Origin: Sellimonas caecigallum
Lineage (GTDB): Bacteria > Bacillota > Clostridia > Lachnospirales > Lachnospiraceae
NCBI RefSeq assembly: GCF_019754295.1
Contig: NZ_VIRV01000004.1
Span: 1 to 64,000, forward strand
Reading direction: 5' to 3'
DNA length: 64,000 nt
A model generated the notes under the pieces. That model made no database searches. It was given only the letters and a program-made list of their open reading frames with translations, and was not told the origin of the DNA. Positions 26,302 through 35,291 of this stretch are shown here, piece by piece; within the stretch, counting starts at the first letter, position 1, and each line of letters begins with the position of its first letter. Position numbers and translations under genes: made by a program.

Positions 26302-26829
26302 TCAGCAATTCCATTTGATCTTTACCGGATTCGGCTCTTCTTCCACTGCGCATTCTCTTAAAGCCGCATACGCCTTTTCCAGTTCTTTCTGCGCACACTC
26401 CTCATATACTTCCTTGGACTCCTTGGTTCCAAGAGATGCATACGCCTGTGCCGCAGCTCCGTAAAACAAAAATCCCAGTGTGTTCGTCGGCGTCTGCACC
26501 GATGCACACGCTGTCGCCACTGCCCGGGCTGCTGCCTGAGCTGCCGGCATATCATCCAGTTCCCTGGCAATCTGGGCCGCCTCTTTCAGATATGGTTTGA
26601 TCTGGGCAAGCTTCTGCTCTCCACCCAGATATTGCCTGCAAACCGCCGCTGTTTCAGAAAGGATACGATCTTCCGGGTATTCTTTTTGGTAAATGGGCAG
26701 ATACTCCTCCACCGCGTAAGAAAGCGCCCAGGACGCCAGTGTCTGCTTACTCTGTGTCTCAATAAGCTTCATGAGATCTTTGCATATATCGGATTGAATG
26801 TCTCCCAACATTTTTCTCAATTTTGCCAT
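26302..26829 (-). CDS. Small Ala-rich helical protein, possible Imm-5-like immunity protein
   Basis: The 175-residue protein is predicted to be all helical and rich in Ala, with no signal peptide. The segment LASWALSYAVEEYLPIYQ (about 31-48), the downstream GGEQKL, and the repeated A-A-x-A-A/A-x-A-x-A helices (about 96-135) recall the putative immunity protein family (Imm-5-like) by eye. No toxin gene is adjacent. It follows the ANT(6)-like gene by 24 bases and is likely co-transcribed. The family link is tentative. Confidence 0.6.
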   Translation of the reverse strand: MAKLRKMLGDIQSDICKDLMKLIETQSKQTLASWALSYAVEEYLPIYQKEYPEDRILSETAAVCRQYLGGEQKLAQIKPYLKEAAQIARELDDMPAAQAAARAVATACASVQTPTNTLGFLFYGAAAQAYASLGTKESKEVYEECAQKELEKAYAALRECAVEEEPNPVKIKWNC

Positions 26830-26853
26830 GTTTTTTCTCCTTTCTCCTTTTTG

Positions 26854-27729
26854 CTACTTTTTTCTCAGAAGGATCGTCTCTGCATCCAAAGGGAGGGACA
26901 GGATGTCTTCGAGATATTCCCTGCTGTTTTTTGCCTCCTCCAGATTGTACGTCAAATCCAGTTTTCCGCTTACATAAAGGGCTGTCTCGTGGAAAAGTCT
27001 GCACATTTCCTCCACACCGGTCTGAATATCTGAGATCCCTGCACTTGTGTATGTCTCCAAGTATCGACTGTATGTGTCTTCATCCAGATACTGCTCCATA
27101 TATTTGCCAGACTTCCCTGCGCTTACAGAAAATTCAGTCTCCACACCAATCTTCCACTCCAAAATCGTTCTCAGCATCGGTCGGATGATCATATCAAGCA
27201 TCTCCATCACATAAGGGATCTCCCTTCTCCACATTCCCTTTGCCACATTGTTGAGGCACCACCAGAACTCATTGCACACGGCGGAGAACTCTTCCTGATC
27301 CGGCCTTTGTACCCGGTATCTTTCATCTGACAGCATCTCTTTTTCTTCAAAAATCCCGTCCTTGTCCACCAGCACCCGGTAAAGCTCCAGATGGCTTCTG
27401 GCATATTCTTTCGTACAGACATGGAGATCCATCCGGTTTCCGTCCGCAAACTGCATCAGCCAACCGTAGCATCGCGCCTTGTCCTCAGGTGCCTCCCTGT
27501 CTTCCGGATACTGCATATAGAGCCGTTTCCCGAAACGGTCGATCCAGCTTTTGTCTCTCTGGAACGACTCTGTCTCCTCCACGATGTACACGACATCATA
27601 ATCCTGGAACATATCTTTTGGAACTTTCGGATTTGCCCTGGATCCTTCCAGATAAGCTGCCCGGATCCGGTCATCCTTCCTGGCCGTATCCCGGATCATC
27701 CGCATCATCTCTTCTTCCGTTCTCATCAT
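26854..27729 (-). CDS. Aminoglycoside 6-adenylyltransferase-like nucleotidyltransferase (ANT(6)/AadE/AadK)
   Basis: The protein of about 291 residues has the nucleotidyltransferase motif GSRANPKVPKDMFQDYDVV (G29-S30, D43, D45) and a third acidic residue in FADGNRMDL near residue 100, together with the IDRFGKRLYMQYPED segment. This is the arrangement of streptomycin ANT(6) enzymes, which AMP-modify the drug. Known resistance enzymes and uncharacterised chromosomal homologues share it, so resistance cannot be concluded. AAGGAGG precedes ATG at 27729; a second ATG follows directly at 27726. Confidence 0.85.
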   Translation of the reverse strand: MMRTEEEMMRMIRDTARKDDRIRAAYLEGSRANPKVPKDMFQDYDVVYIVEETESFQRDKSWIDRFGKRLYMQYPEDREAPEDKARCYGWLMQFADGNRMDLHVCTKEYARSHLELYRVLVDKDGIFEEKEMLSDERYRVQRPDQEEFSAVCNEFWWCLNNVAKGMWRREIPYVMEMLDMIIRPMLRTILEWKIGVETEFSVSAGKSGKYMEQYLDEDTYSRYLETYTSAGISDIQTGVEEMCRLFHETALYVSGKLDLTYNLEEAKNSREYLEDILSLPLDAETILLRKK

Positions 27730-27774
27730 TTCCATCCTCCTTACCGGCAATTTTCAAATGTAGTAAAAATCCTC

Positions 27775-29649
27775 TTATTCTGTGTAATACTGCGCCTGTG
27801 TATGCCACAGTTTATAGTATTCTCCGTTTTCCTCTGCTACCAGGGAATCATGCGTACCTTGCTGGATTACCTCTCCTCCATGGAACACAACGATCTTGTC
27901 GCAAAATTTGCAGGAGGAAAGCCTATGGCTGATATAGACAGACGTTTTGTCCCCTGCAATCTCATTGAACCTGAAGTATATCTCCGCTTCGGCGACAGGA
28001 TCGAGCGCCGCGGTAGGCTCATCGAGAATGATAAAAGGGGCATCCTTGTAGAGCGCCCTGGCGATGGCGATTTTCTGCGCCTCGCCGCCGGAGACATTCA
28101 CACCGTCTTTTTCATAGTCTTTATACAGATACGTCTCAACTCCTTTTTGCATTTTGAAAAAATCTTCCGTAAATCCTGCCTTTTCCAGACAGTCCAGCAC
28201 CCGCACTTCGTCATAGTCAACCTTGGAAGCGACATTTTCCCCAAGTTTCAGCGCAAACAGTTGAAAGTCCTGGAAAACAACGGAAAAAAGCGTCATATAT
28301 TCCGCATAGTTATACTTTCGGATATCAATGCCGTTCAGCAGAATTTCTCCTTCTGTAGGATCATAAAGTCTGCAGAGCAGCTTGATAAATGTCGTCTTTC
28401 CGCTTCCATTTCTGCCGACCACGGCAAGACGTTTCCCAATTTCAAATTTCATATTGACGTTGCGCAGCACATCATATGTACTGCCGGGGTATCGAAAAGA
28501 AACGTTGCGAAACTCTACTTCATACTTCCGGTCGCGGCGTTTTTCGATGGTCAGGCTGCCCTGATACATACGGTTCTCAATATCAAGAAACGTAAACACC
28601 TGCTCCAAAAAAGAGGCGTTATTCCGCATATTTCCAAGCATTGAGATCAGGCTGGACACACCTCCTGCCACTTTTGTGGCAGACACGACATATTGTGTGA
28701 CAGCGCCGGGTCCAAAGGCTCCTGCCCACGCTTTCAGACAGACGAAGGTGTATACGACGCCTGTGAAAAGTACGGATACTGCGGAAGACAACGCGCTGTA
28801 CAACCCGGCCGGACCCCGGCTGTATGCTGCAAACTGACCTCCGGAACCAAACGCATCGTCTTTCTTTTGGTTATAGCGTTCGCACATTTTGTCCTGCCGG
28901 TACACTCTCACATCCGCGGCAATCTCTTTCCGATCGCCTAGCCAGCCAAAAAAGCTGAACATGCGGTTGCTGAAATTGATGGAATCTGCGTTCCGTGCCC
29001 AGTAGCTTCCTGCTTTGTTGTAAAGCGCCGGCGCGGTATACGTAATCACAATCATAACGGCGATCACAAGGGCAACGCACAGAGGATGGTTCCATATTGT
29101 ATAGGCTCCTGCACTTTCCGGAACCGGACTTGTAAACAGAGCAATCGTCGTGGAAAAGCCCCCTATGATTGTCAGCAGGGAAGAGCACAGCGTCTCATAG
29201 TTCTCAATTACCCTGTACAGTCCCCAGCCGCCCCCATTCTGATTTTGCCGGATCGTGGAGAGCAGCTCCGCAGTTTTTGTTTCATCCAGATTTCCATAGT
29301 CCATCTCAAAAAGTTTTTCCGCAAAAATCTGCTCTACCTTCAACCACAATCCTGCATTCTGTGTCTCCTTCCACTTTTCGAGAAACGCCGAGCAAAGAGC
29401 CGTAAAGGCGCCGGAAAGAAGCGTAAGCAGAACGAGAGCCTGCAGGCGCCGGATATTTCTGCTGCCCGCAAGTTCGTCGATCACAAGCGCAGAAAGATAA
29501 ATGCCGACATAGGGCGTAAGAGCCGTCCACATGACGCTCAGCAGGCGAGACATGACCATCTGAGGATAGCGCTTGAAAAAGATCCGGAATGCGCGGCTGG
29601 TAAGCGTCCTCGTTTCTCTCCATGATTTAAGTTTGCTGTTCTTCTCCAT
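27775..29649 (-). CDS. ABC exporter half-transporter (fused membrane and ATPase domains), second of pair
   Basis: The 624-residue protein has an N-terminal six-helix exporter domain (about 25-345) and a C-terminal ATPase with Walker A GRNGSGKTT (about 411-419), signature VSGGEAQKIAIARAL, Walker [14 protein letters not shown] and an H-loop in YISHRL. The start ATG at 29649 overlaps the end of the preceding ABC gene by 23 bases, so the two are translationally linked and probably form a heterodimer. Cargo is unknown; the TCS upstream suggests a peptide or antimicrobial. Confidence 0.92.
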   Translation of the reverse strand: MEKNSKLKSWRETRTLTSRAFRIFFKRYPQMVMSRLLSVMWTALTPYVGIYLSALVIDELAGSRNIRRLQALVLLTLLSGAFTALCSAFLEKWKETQNAGLWLKVEQIFAEKLFEMDYGNLDETKTAELLSTIRQNQNGGGWGLYRVIENYETLCSSLLTIIGGFSTTIALFTSPVPESAGAYTIWNHPLCVALVIAVMIVITYTAPALYNKAGSYWARNADSINFSNRMFSFFGWLGDRKEIAADVRVYRQDKMCERYNQKKDDAFGSGGQFAAYSRGPAGLYSALSSAVSVLFTGVVYTFVCLKAWAGAFGPGAVTQYVVSATKVAGGVSSLISMLGNMRNNASFLEQVFTFLDIENRMYQGSLTIEKRRDRKYEVEFRNVSFRYPGSTYDVLRNVNMKFEIGKRLAVVGRNGSGKTTFIKLLCRLYDPTEGEILLNGIDIRKYNYAEYMTLFSVVFQDFQLFALKLGENVASKVDYDEVRVLDCLEKAGFTEDFFKMQKGVETYLYKDYEKDGVNVSGGEAQKIAIARALYKDAPFIILDEPTAALDPVAEAEIYFRFNEIAGDKTSVYISHRLSSCKFCDKIVVFHGGEVIQQGTHDSLVAEENGEYYKLWHTQAQYYTE

Positions 29650-31474
29650 GATCCGCATCCCCTTCCCTGTAATATTTGCTCTGCATTTCGTAAAAATCCG
29701 CATACTTGCCTCCCAGCTTCATGAGTTCATCGTGTGTTCCTTCCTCGCTGATCCCAGCGCCATCGATCATGATAATCCGGTCACAGAAACGGGTAGACGC
29801 AAGACGGTGTGAAATATAGACGGATGATTTTCCTCTTGTGAGCTCATTATATTTTTGATAAATCTCTGATTCCGCGATCGGATCAAGCGCTGCCGTCGGC
29901 TCGTCGAGCACGATGAAAGGCGCATCTTTATAGAGGGCCCGGGCCAGCATAAGCCTCTGTGTTTCTCCGCCGGAAAGCAGGATTGCCCCTTCATATACCT
30001 CCCGGTTGAGATAAGTGTCATATCCATCCGGCAAAGATTCCACTTTGGCCCGCAGGCCCGCCTTTTCGATACATTCCTCCACGCGTTTTCTGTCAAATTC
30101 CAGGTCGTTTTGAGCGACATTTTCCGCAATCGTTCCGGCCAAAAGGGAAAAACTCTGAAATACTGCGGAAAACATCGTATAGTAGTCTGTGCGGCAAAAG
30201 TCTCTTATATCTGTTCCGTCAAGCAATACACGGCCCTCGGTAGGGTCCAGTAATCCGCAGATCAGATAAACCAACGTCGTTTTCCCTGCCCCATTGAGTC
30301 CGACGACAGCGAGCCTTTCGCCGGGATGCAGCGTGAGATTGATATCTGTCAATGTATTCTTGTCAGCGCCTGGATACCGGAAAGATACATGTTCCAGCCG
30401 AATCTCGTATTTCCTTCCCCTCTCAGATCGGAGCGTTCTTCCAGCCTCAAATGTAAACGGCTCGTCAAATTCCAGGCATTCGCGGACTGTTGAAATGTCA
30501 AGCGACTGTCTATATAAAATATGAAACTCTCTTAGAATCCCAAACACCCATTCGCCAAACCCGCTGGCCGCGGTAAAGAAGAGGAGAAATTCCGCCACAT
30601 CCAGTCCGTCCTTTATTACCATCCGGACAAGGTACCAGTATATAACCGCATTGCGCAGAAACGTCAAAACAAGATCCGCGATTTTTGCCCATATATATAC
30701 ACCCTGTGCTCTTCTGTGAAAGCTGGTGTAAGCGTCCATCGCCTTTGTATACAGTTCTGAAAACCAGGACCGCAGTCCGAAAATGCGGATGTCTTTTGCC
30801 GCGCTCAGATCTCTCGCGCGTTCCGAAAGATACGTCATGTGCCTTTCATATTCTGCTTCTTCCTCCCGATGGCGGTATTCGTATCCGTTTACATGATTTC
30901 CGATGAAATAGCTGGAACCCGCAGTCAAAATGATGATAAAAACCAGAATCGGCTGCACGGAAGTCAGAAGACTGATATAAACCAAAAATCCAAGGAGATC
31001 GGCAGACAGCGTTGTGAGCGTCGTCCAGACAGCCTCTGTCGCCGACTTGTTCATTTTCACACACTCCCTTGATTTTGCCATCAGTTTTCGGAACTGGTCG
31101 TTGTCCAGATTAGGATATGACGTGGTCGCTGCTTTTCTGTTGAGTCTCGCTACGATCTCACGGCGCACACTGATTCTGCCGTACAGAGTATTTACATTCA
31201 CATATTCGGATGCCGCCGATACGAACATCAGTCCAAGAACAAATTCTCCGATTGTCCACATCAGCTCCCCAACAGGGACATGCCTTTCCACCGCGGAAAG
31301 AATCGAAGGCGCCACATACAGATTTACCAGGTTGAGCGCCACGGAAAGCACTGCGGAAAGAAGACTGAGAACAATGACCTTTTTTTCTCCCGAAGTCCAT
31401 GCGATTTTGACCATAAACCATGTATTTTGACCCATATGATATTTCGGCCTGGACATTTTTGCTTTTTTTATCAT
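29627..31474 (-). CDS. ABC exporter half-transporter, first of pair
   Basis: The 615-residue protein has an N-terminal exporter membrane domain (about 25-320) and a C-terminal ATPase with Walker A GLNGAGKTT (about 394-402), LSGGETQRLMLARAL, Walker [14 protein letters not shown] and YISHRL. Both ATPase sites of the pair appear intact. I take ATG 31474; an open frame extends to 31678 but that stretch crosses a terminator and the end of the kinase gene. No peptidase C39 domain is present, so any peptide cargo would not be processed by this protein. Confidence 0.92.
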   Translation of the reverse strand: MIKKAKMSRPKYHMGQNTWFMVKIAWTSGEKKVIVLSLLSAVLSVALNLVNLYVAPSILSAVERHVPVGELMWTIGEFVLGLMFVSAASEYVNVNTLYGRISVRREIVARLNRKAATTSYPNLDNDQFRKLMAKSRECVKMNKSATEAVWTTLTTLSADLLGFLVYISLLTSVQPILVFIIILTAGSSYFIGNHVNGYEYRHREEEAEYERHMTYLSERARDLSAAKDIRIFGLRSWFSELYTKAMDAYTSFHRRAQGVYIWAKIADLVLTFLRNAVIYWYLVRMVIKDGLDVAEFLLFFTAASGFGEWVFGILREFHILYRQSLDISTVRECLEFDEPFTFEAGRTLRSERGRKYEIRLEHVSFRYPGADKNTLTDINLTLHPGERLAVVGLNGAGKTTLVYLICGLLDPTEGRVLLDGTDIRDFCRTDYYTMFSAVFQSFSLLAGTIAENVAQNDLEFDRKRVEECIEKAGLRAKVESLPDGYDTYLNREVYEGAILLSGGETQRLMLARALYKDAPFIVLDEPTAALDPIAESEIYQKYNELTRGKSSVYISHRLASTRFCDRIIMIDGAGISEEGTHDELMKLGGKYADFYEMQSKYYREGDADHGEEQQT

Positions 31475-31495
31475 CGCGAAAACCACCGCCCTTTC

Positions 31496-31512
31496 TGATA
31501 AAAATTTTATCA
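31496..31512. promoter_or_regulatory. 17-base palindrome upstream of the ABC exporter pair
   Basis: TGATAAAAATTTTATCA is a perfect inverted repeat around a central base, 21 bases before the exporter start codon and directly after the terminator T-run. It may be an operator. The protein that binds it is not known. Confidence 0.5.
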
Positions 31513-31513
31513 T

Positions 31514-31565
31514 AAAAAATCGTCCCCGGATCACTCTGGGGACGAATGATTGTTTCCGGGGGACG
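31514..31565 (-). terminator. Intrinsic terminator between the two-component system and the ABC pair, with a competing upstream repeat
   Basis: On the minus strand CGTCCCC (31544-31538) pairs with GGGGACG (31527-31521) and is followed by six U. A third copy, CGTCCCCC (31565-31558), lies upstream and could pair with the same GGGGACG, giving an alternative stem. The terminator itself is clear; an attenuation role is inferred. Confidence 0.8.
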
Positions 31566-31577
31566 ATCTGCACACAC

Positions 31578-32240
31578 TTACGTCTGCGGAAGCAATATTT
31601 CTGTTGTGAACGCTCCATCCTCGCTGTTGCAGCTGATATATCCATCCAGACGTTCCACGATAGCATTGATACGGGCAAGTCCGAATCCGTGCCCCTGGCC
31701 TTTTGTACTGCGAAACAGCTTCCCTTCTTTTTTCATTTTCCTGGAGGCGGTAAAGTTCGTAAAAGAAATATAAAGCTGCGTGCTTTTCATATCCATATAT
31801 ACCCGGATCAGTCTCTGATCTTCCGGGAGTTTTACGCTGGCTTCAATGGCGTTGTCAAACAGATTGCCGATGATACAGCACAAATCAATCTCTGATGATT
31901 TCAGTTTCAGAGGAATATGGGCATCCGCCACAATCTGAATATTCTTTGATTTTGCCAGTGAGATTTTGGAATTGAGAATCGCGTCCGTCATCGGATTCCC
32001 GGTCTTTAGAACCGTATCCACAGTCATCAGATCCTCGTCCAGGAGATCCAGATACCGTTTTATGGCATCCCAATCCTCTGCAGCCGCATACGCTTTCATC
32101 GTCTGGATATGGTTGCGGTAGTCGTGCCGCCAGCCCCGTATCTGCCGGTACATATTGTCCACTTCCTGATAGTGTGTTTCCATCAGCTCCTGCTGATACG
32201 ACGCAACTTTTTTATCTATCTTCTTTGAAAAAAATCCCAT
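31578..32240 (-). CDS. Soluble GHKL-domain sensor kinase (AgrC-like catalytic part only)
   Basis: The 220-residue protein consists of a helical segment with the phospho-accepting His39 in WRHDYRNHIQ, and a GHKL ATPase domain with the N-box LFDNAIEAS (about 130) and the G-box KGQGHGFGLARI (about 190). It lacks the membrane sensing domain of AgrC-type kinases, which usually makes such proteins over 400 residues. The start is genuine: GAGG lies eight bases upstream, and the regulator gene ends five bases earlier. It is either a cytoplasmic sensor or depends on another membrane partner. Confidence 0.88.
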   Translation of the reverse strand: MGFFSKKIDKKVASYQQELMETHYQEVDNMYRQIRGWRHDYRNHIQTMKAYAAAEDWDAIKRYLDLLDEDLMTVDTVLKTGNPMTDAILNSKISLAKSKNIQIVADAHIPLKLKSSEIDLCCIIGNLFDNAIEASVKLPEDQRLIRVYMDMKSTQLYISFTNFTASRKMKKEGKLFRSTKGQGHGFGLARINAIVERLDGYISCNSEDGAFTTEILLPQT

Positions 32241-32245
32241 CTGTT

Positions 32246-32944
32246 TTACCTCATATTTATGATTGCCCGGTTCACGGCTTCATACGCGGCTCTGGGCAGA
32301 GAAACAGCCCCCCCGTCCCTCAGCCTGATTTCTTTCCTGGTTACTCGGCTGATCTGTGTAAGGTTGACGATTGCAGAACGGCTGACACGGAAAAACCGAT
32401 CATCCAGTTCCTTCTCCAGTTTACCCAATGTCATTTTTACAGTCAAATCCTCAGAAGCATGGATGGTCACATAATTTCCAAACACCTCGGCATATCGGAT
32501 TTGATATACAGGGACACGGACGATTTCGCCCCCAATATCAAAATACAGAACTTTCTCGTTTTTTGCCAGCTTTTCCACAGCTCTGTCAAGGACGGAAAAC
32601 AGCTTCTCCTCCTTTACAGGTTTCATCAAATAGTGAAGCGCCGCAACTTCATATCCTTCGGATATGTAATCCGAATATCCGGTAATGAAAACGATCTGAA
32701 TGGTGTCATTGTCCTGGCGCAGCTTTTTCGCCATGGTTACGCCGTCCATCTTCCCCATTTCAATATCAAGCAGCAAAATATCATAATCTTTCTTTTCTGC
32801 ATAGCGGAACAGAAAGTTTTCCGCCGAAGCGAACATATCGTTCTGCACCATGCAGCCATTCTCTTTCGCCCATCGGGCAACCATGCCGGATATATATTGT
32901 CTGTCAACCTCAGAATCATCGCAAACTGCTATTTTGTACTGCAT
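32246..32944 (-). CDS. LytTR family response regulator (AgrA-like)
   Basis: The 232-residue regulator has a receiver domain (D9/D10, phospho-acceptor D60 in LLLDIEMG) and a C-terminal LytTR DNA-binding domain (about 135-230, FFRVSRSAIVNL). Such regulators control bacteriocin, virulence and quorum genes in Firmicutes. It is the first gene of a run that continues with the GHKL kinase, two ABC half-transporters, the ANT(6)-like and the Imm-5-like genes. No paired 9-bp LytTR direct repeats were recognised upstream. Confidence 0.92.
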   Translation of the reverse strand: MQYKIAVCDDSEVDRQYISGMVARWAKENGCMVQNDMFASAENFLFRYAEKKDYDILLLDIEMGKMDGVTMAKKLRQDNDTIQIVFITGYSDYISEGYEVAALHYLMKPVKEEKLFSVLDRAVEKLAKNEKVLYFDIGGEIVRVPVYQIRYAEVFGNYVTIHASEDLTVKMTLGKLEKELDDRFFRVSRSAIVNLTQISRVTRKEIRLRDGGAVSLPRAAYEAVNRAIINMR

Positions 32945-32999
32945 GTCCTCCCCGTCCTTTTACATCTTTTCACTTTAAGTATGACCATGGCAAATCTGT

Positions 33000-33905
33000 C
33001 TATTCCAGGTTCTGTTCTATATAGTCGATAAACGGTTTCTTCTGTACCTGATCCGGATGGTCTCTGTACCACTCAAAGGAATCCCTCAGTCCCTCTTCCA
33101 GTGGTATTGTGTCCTTCATAAATCCGCACTGTCTGGTAACATCCAGCTGATATTCATACTCGCAGAAGCTAAAATAATTCCTCTGTTCTACCGATTCATA
33201 GACATTTACAAATTCCGCTTTTTTCCCAACAATTCTATAACAAAGAGAAACCCAGTCCCGAACAGAAATCATCTCCTCGTTCCCCACATTAAAAATGCGC
33301 TGCTCCGGTTTTCGCTCCAGAAGGAAATCCAGAAATCTGCACAGATCGTGAATATGGAAAAACTGCAGTTTCAGACTACCATCTCCCGGCAGATAGAATG
33401 GACGATCTGCCAGCGCACAGTCAAACACAAAGGCCTCTCTGTATATATCATTCATCGGTCCGTACAAATACGGCGGCCTTAAAATGTATGCGTTCGGGTC
33501 TTTTTTCTGCAGCAGTGCTTCTGCTTCGATCTTGTCGGTTCCGTATTTTCTCCAGTACGTATTCTCTCCCAAAAGCGTTTCTTCTGCAAATGGCTGCGGG
33601 AGATTGTCTGGGTATACTGCGCTGGAACTGATAAAAATGTAATCATCGTAACTTCCAAGAGCATCCAGAAGCAGTTTTACTTCTTCTGAAGTATAGCCTG
33701 TGTCAATTACCACATCAAAATGAAGATCACAGAGCTGATTGCCCAGATGGTATCTGTCCGCTTCGATGAGATGAACTCCCTTTGACTGTTCTTTTGTGTT
33801 TCTGTTCAGCACGCTGACATGAAATCCTTTGCCAACATAATACTCCGCAATGTATCTGCTTACAAACGCAGTTCCGCCTGTTACAAGCACTTTTTTCATA
33901 ATCAT
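33000..33905 (-). CDS. NAD-dependent epimerase/dehydratase (extended SDR family)
   Basis: The roughly 301-residue protein has an N-terminal nucleotide-binding segment VLVTGGTAFVS (the usual TGGTGFIG with A and S in place of two Gly), SSSAVYPDN, and an active-site YxxxK in YGTDK near residue 133. It resembles reductases acting on nucleotide sugars. The glycine changes may alter cofactor binding, but other SDR members vary here. GGAGG precedes ATG 33905. It stands alone, in no visible operon. Confidence 0.85.
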   Translation of the reverse strand: MIMKKVLVTGGTAFVSRYIAEYYVGKGFHVSVLNRNTKEQSKGVHLIEADRYHLGNQLCDLHFDVVIDTGYTSEEVKLLLDALGSYDDYIFISSSAVYPDNLPQPFAEETLLGENTYWRKYGTDKIEAEALLQKKDPNAYILRPPYLYGPMNDIYREAFVFDCALADRPFYLPGDGSLKLQFFHIHDLCRFLDFLLERKPEQRIFNVGNEEMISVRDWVSLCYRIVGKKAEFVNVYESVEQRNYFSFCEYEYQLDVTRQCGFMKDTIPLEEGLRDSFEWYRDHPDQVQKKPFIDYIEQNLE

Positions 33906-34011
33906 ATGATCCTCCATTGATTTTATTATGGAAAGTCAGATCATAGCTGACTGCAAATCCTTATATTTTTCTTCTATCCTATCACAAGCACCTTCTACAG
34001 ACAAGAACAAA

Positions 34012-34051
34012 GGCGCCGCTTCATCATCTCTTCAGATGATTTTGCGGCGCC
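34012..34051 (-). terminator. Hairpin after the iminopeptidase-like gene
   Basis: GGCGCCGC (34012-34019) and GCGGCGCC (34044-34051) form an eight-bp GC stem, enclosing a TCATCATCT/AGATGAT pairing. On the minus strand the following T-run is weak (CTTTGTTCTT), so termination efficiency is uncertain. Confidence 0.6.
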
Positions 34052-34079
34052 CCTATTATATTTCATATGTTCAGATAAA

Positions 34080-34970
34080 TTAGTCGTGCTGATTCATCCA
34101 TTTGATGAGTTCTACACAGTAATCATCGTGTCTGTCAACAAAGCAGGTATGTCTTGCACGTTCCCAAAGGATCCATTTGGAATTAGGGATTCTGTCTGCC
34201 ATTGTCTTAGCTACAAGCGGAGAGCAAAGATCGGAAATACCGCTGCAGATCAGGGAAGGAATCTTGATTTCTTCAAGTCTGTCAATGTATTCAAAATCTT
34301 TCAGTGTTCCTGTCGGTGCGAACTCGTTTGGTCCCCATCCTTCAACATAAGATTCAGAACCGGATTTTTTCGGTCTTGTACAGCATTCCGGAGCATCTTC
34401 TCCAAGCCAGTAGTTGCAATATCTATCCATATATTCTGCAACTGCGGCATCGTAAGCTTCTCCTGTAAAATCGCCAGTTTCAAGAGCGTGATTAATTGCA
34501 TCCTGCATATCCTGCGGCATCATTTTGATACGGCGAAGACCTTCTCTTTCCCAAAGAGAACTGCTCGGATGTCCGCTTGAAATGATGAAACTCTTAACAC
34601 CTTTCGGATCATAGTCAACTGCATAAGCGATCTGCATCATTCCGCCCCAGGACTGTCCGATGATATGACATACATCTAAGTCAAGGTGTTTTCTCAGAGC
34701 TTCCAGCTCATCTAACCATACTTTCTGGTTCCAAAGTTCCGGATGTCCATCCAGATAAGAATTTCCGCATCCAATCTGGTCGTACATAACGATCATACGA
34801 TCGTCTTCATCTGCAACGTTATCTAATACTTCGAAATAGTTATGAGTAGACCCTGGTCCTCCGTGAAGACAGATCAAAGGTGCCTTTCCGTTATTTTTTC
34901 TTTCCCCAACAATTCTGTAATAAGTCTGATAACCTAAATACGGCATGTAGCCTTCTGTAATTTTTGCCAT
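34080..34970 (-). CDS. Proline iminopeptidase-family alpha/beta hydrolase
   Basis: The 296-residue protein has the HGGPGSTHNYF oxyanion motif (about 36-46) and the nucleophile Ser107 in GQSWGGMM, plus late Asp and His (the last in RARHTCFVD). Proline iminopeptidases and tricorn-interacting factor F1-like enzymes release N-terminal residues from peptides. AAGGGG lies ahead of ATG 34970. No signal peptide is present. Confidence 0.9.
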   Translation of the reverse strand: MAKITEGYMPYLGYQTYYRIVGERKNNGKAPLICLHGGPGSTHNYFEVLDNVADEDDRMIVMYDQIGCGNSYLDGHPELWNQKVWLDELEALRKHLDLDVCHIIGQSWGGMMQIAYAVDYDPKGVKSFIISSGHPSSSLWEREGLRRIKMMPQDMQDAINHALETGDFTGEAYDAAVAEYMDRYCNYWLGEDAPECCTRPKKSGSESYVEGWGPNEFAPTGTLKDFEYIDRLEEIKIPSLICSGISDLCSPLVAKTMADRIPNSKWILWERARHTCFVDRHDDYCVELIKWMNQHD

Positions 34971-35291
34971 GATTATCCCCTTTCTGACATTTTTTTCACT
35001 AACTTTAAGTATAATACATTTCACAGAAAAATGAACCCTTTTTTGTAATTTTTTTTAGATTTGTTAATATTATCCAAAATAATACCTCTGTATCATACAA
35101 GATAACCGAATAGAACCAAATATAGCTATAGAAAAATTCTATAAAAAAGGCGTGCTTACTCGCTCTATATTATTCTGCTGGATATTTTTTTATCAAGTAA
35201 ATTAAGCTTGAGATGATTTCTGCCGCCCCTACGGCGCATCGCCTTCGCCTTATTCCTTGACCTTACTTTCGTACTAACCAAACAAATTTTA
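34971..35291. other. AT-rich gene-free stretch with an isolated GC-rich patch
   Basis: No gene is visible. The minus strand holds a TATACT -10 (about 35009-35014) for the hydrolase. Around 35217-35262 a GC-rich patch stands out; on the minus strand it contains GGCGATGCGCC and GCCGTAGGGGCGGC, two overlapping mini-hairpins. Next to it TCAAG and CTTGA halves (about 35193-35212) can pair. These may be the end of a decayed mobile element or a small structured RNA. Confidence 0.4.

Noticed and set aside
26302-27729. Calling the cluster an aminoglycoside resistance locus
   Set aside because: The ANT(6)-type motifs are clear, but chromosomal homologues of unknown activity share them and no mobile DNA is adjacent.
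31475-31678. N-terminal extension of the first ABC half-transporter
   Set aside because: The extension runs through a terminator and the end of the kinase gene and encodes no exporter helix; the ATG at 31474 fits.
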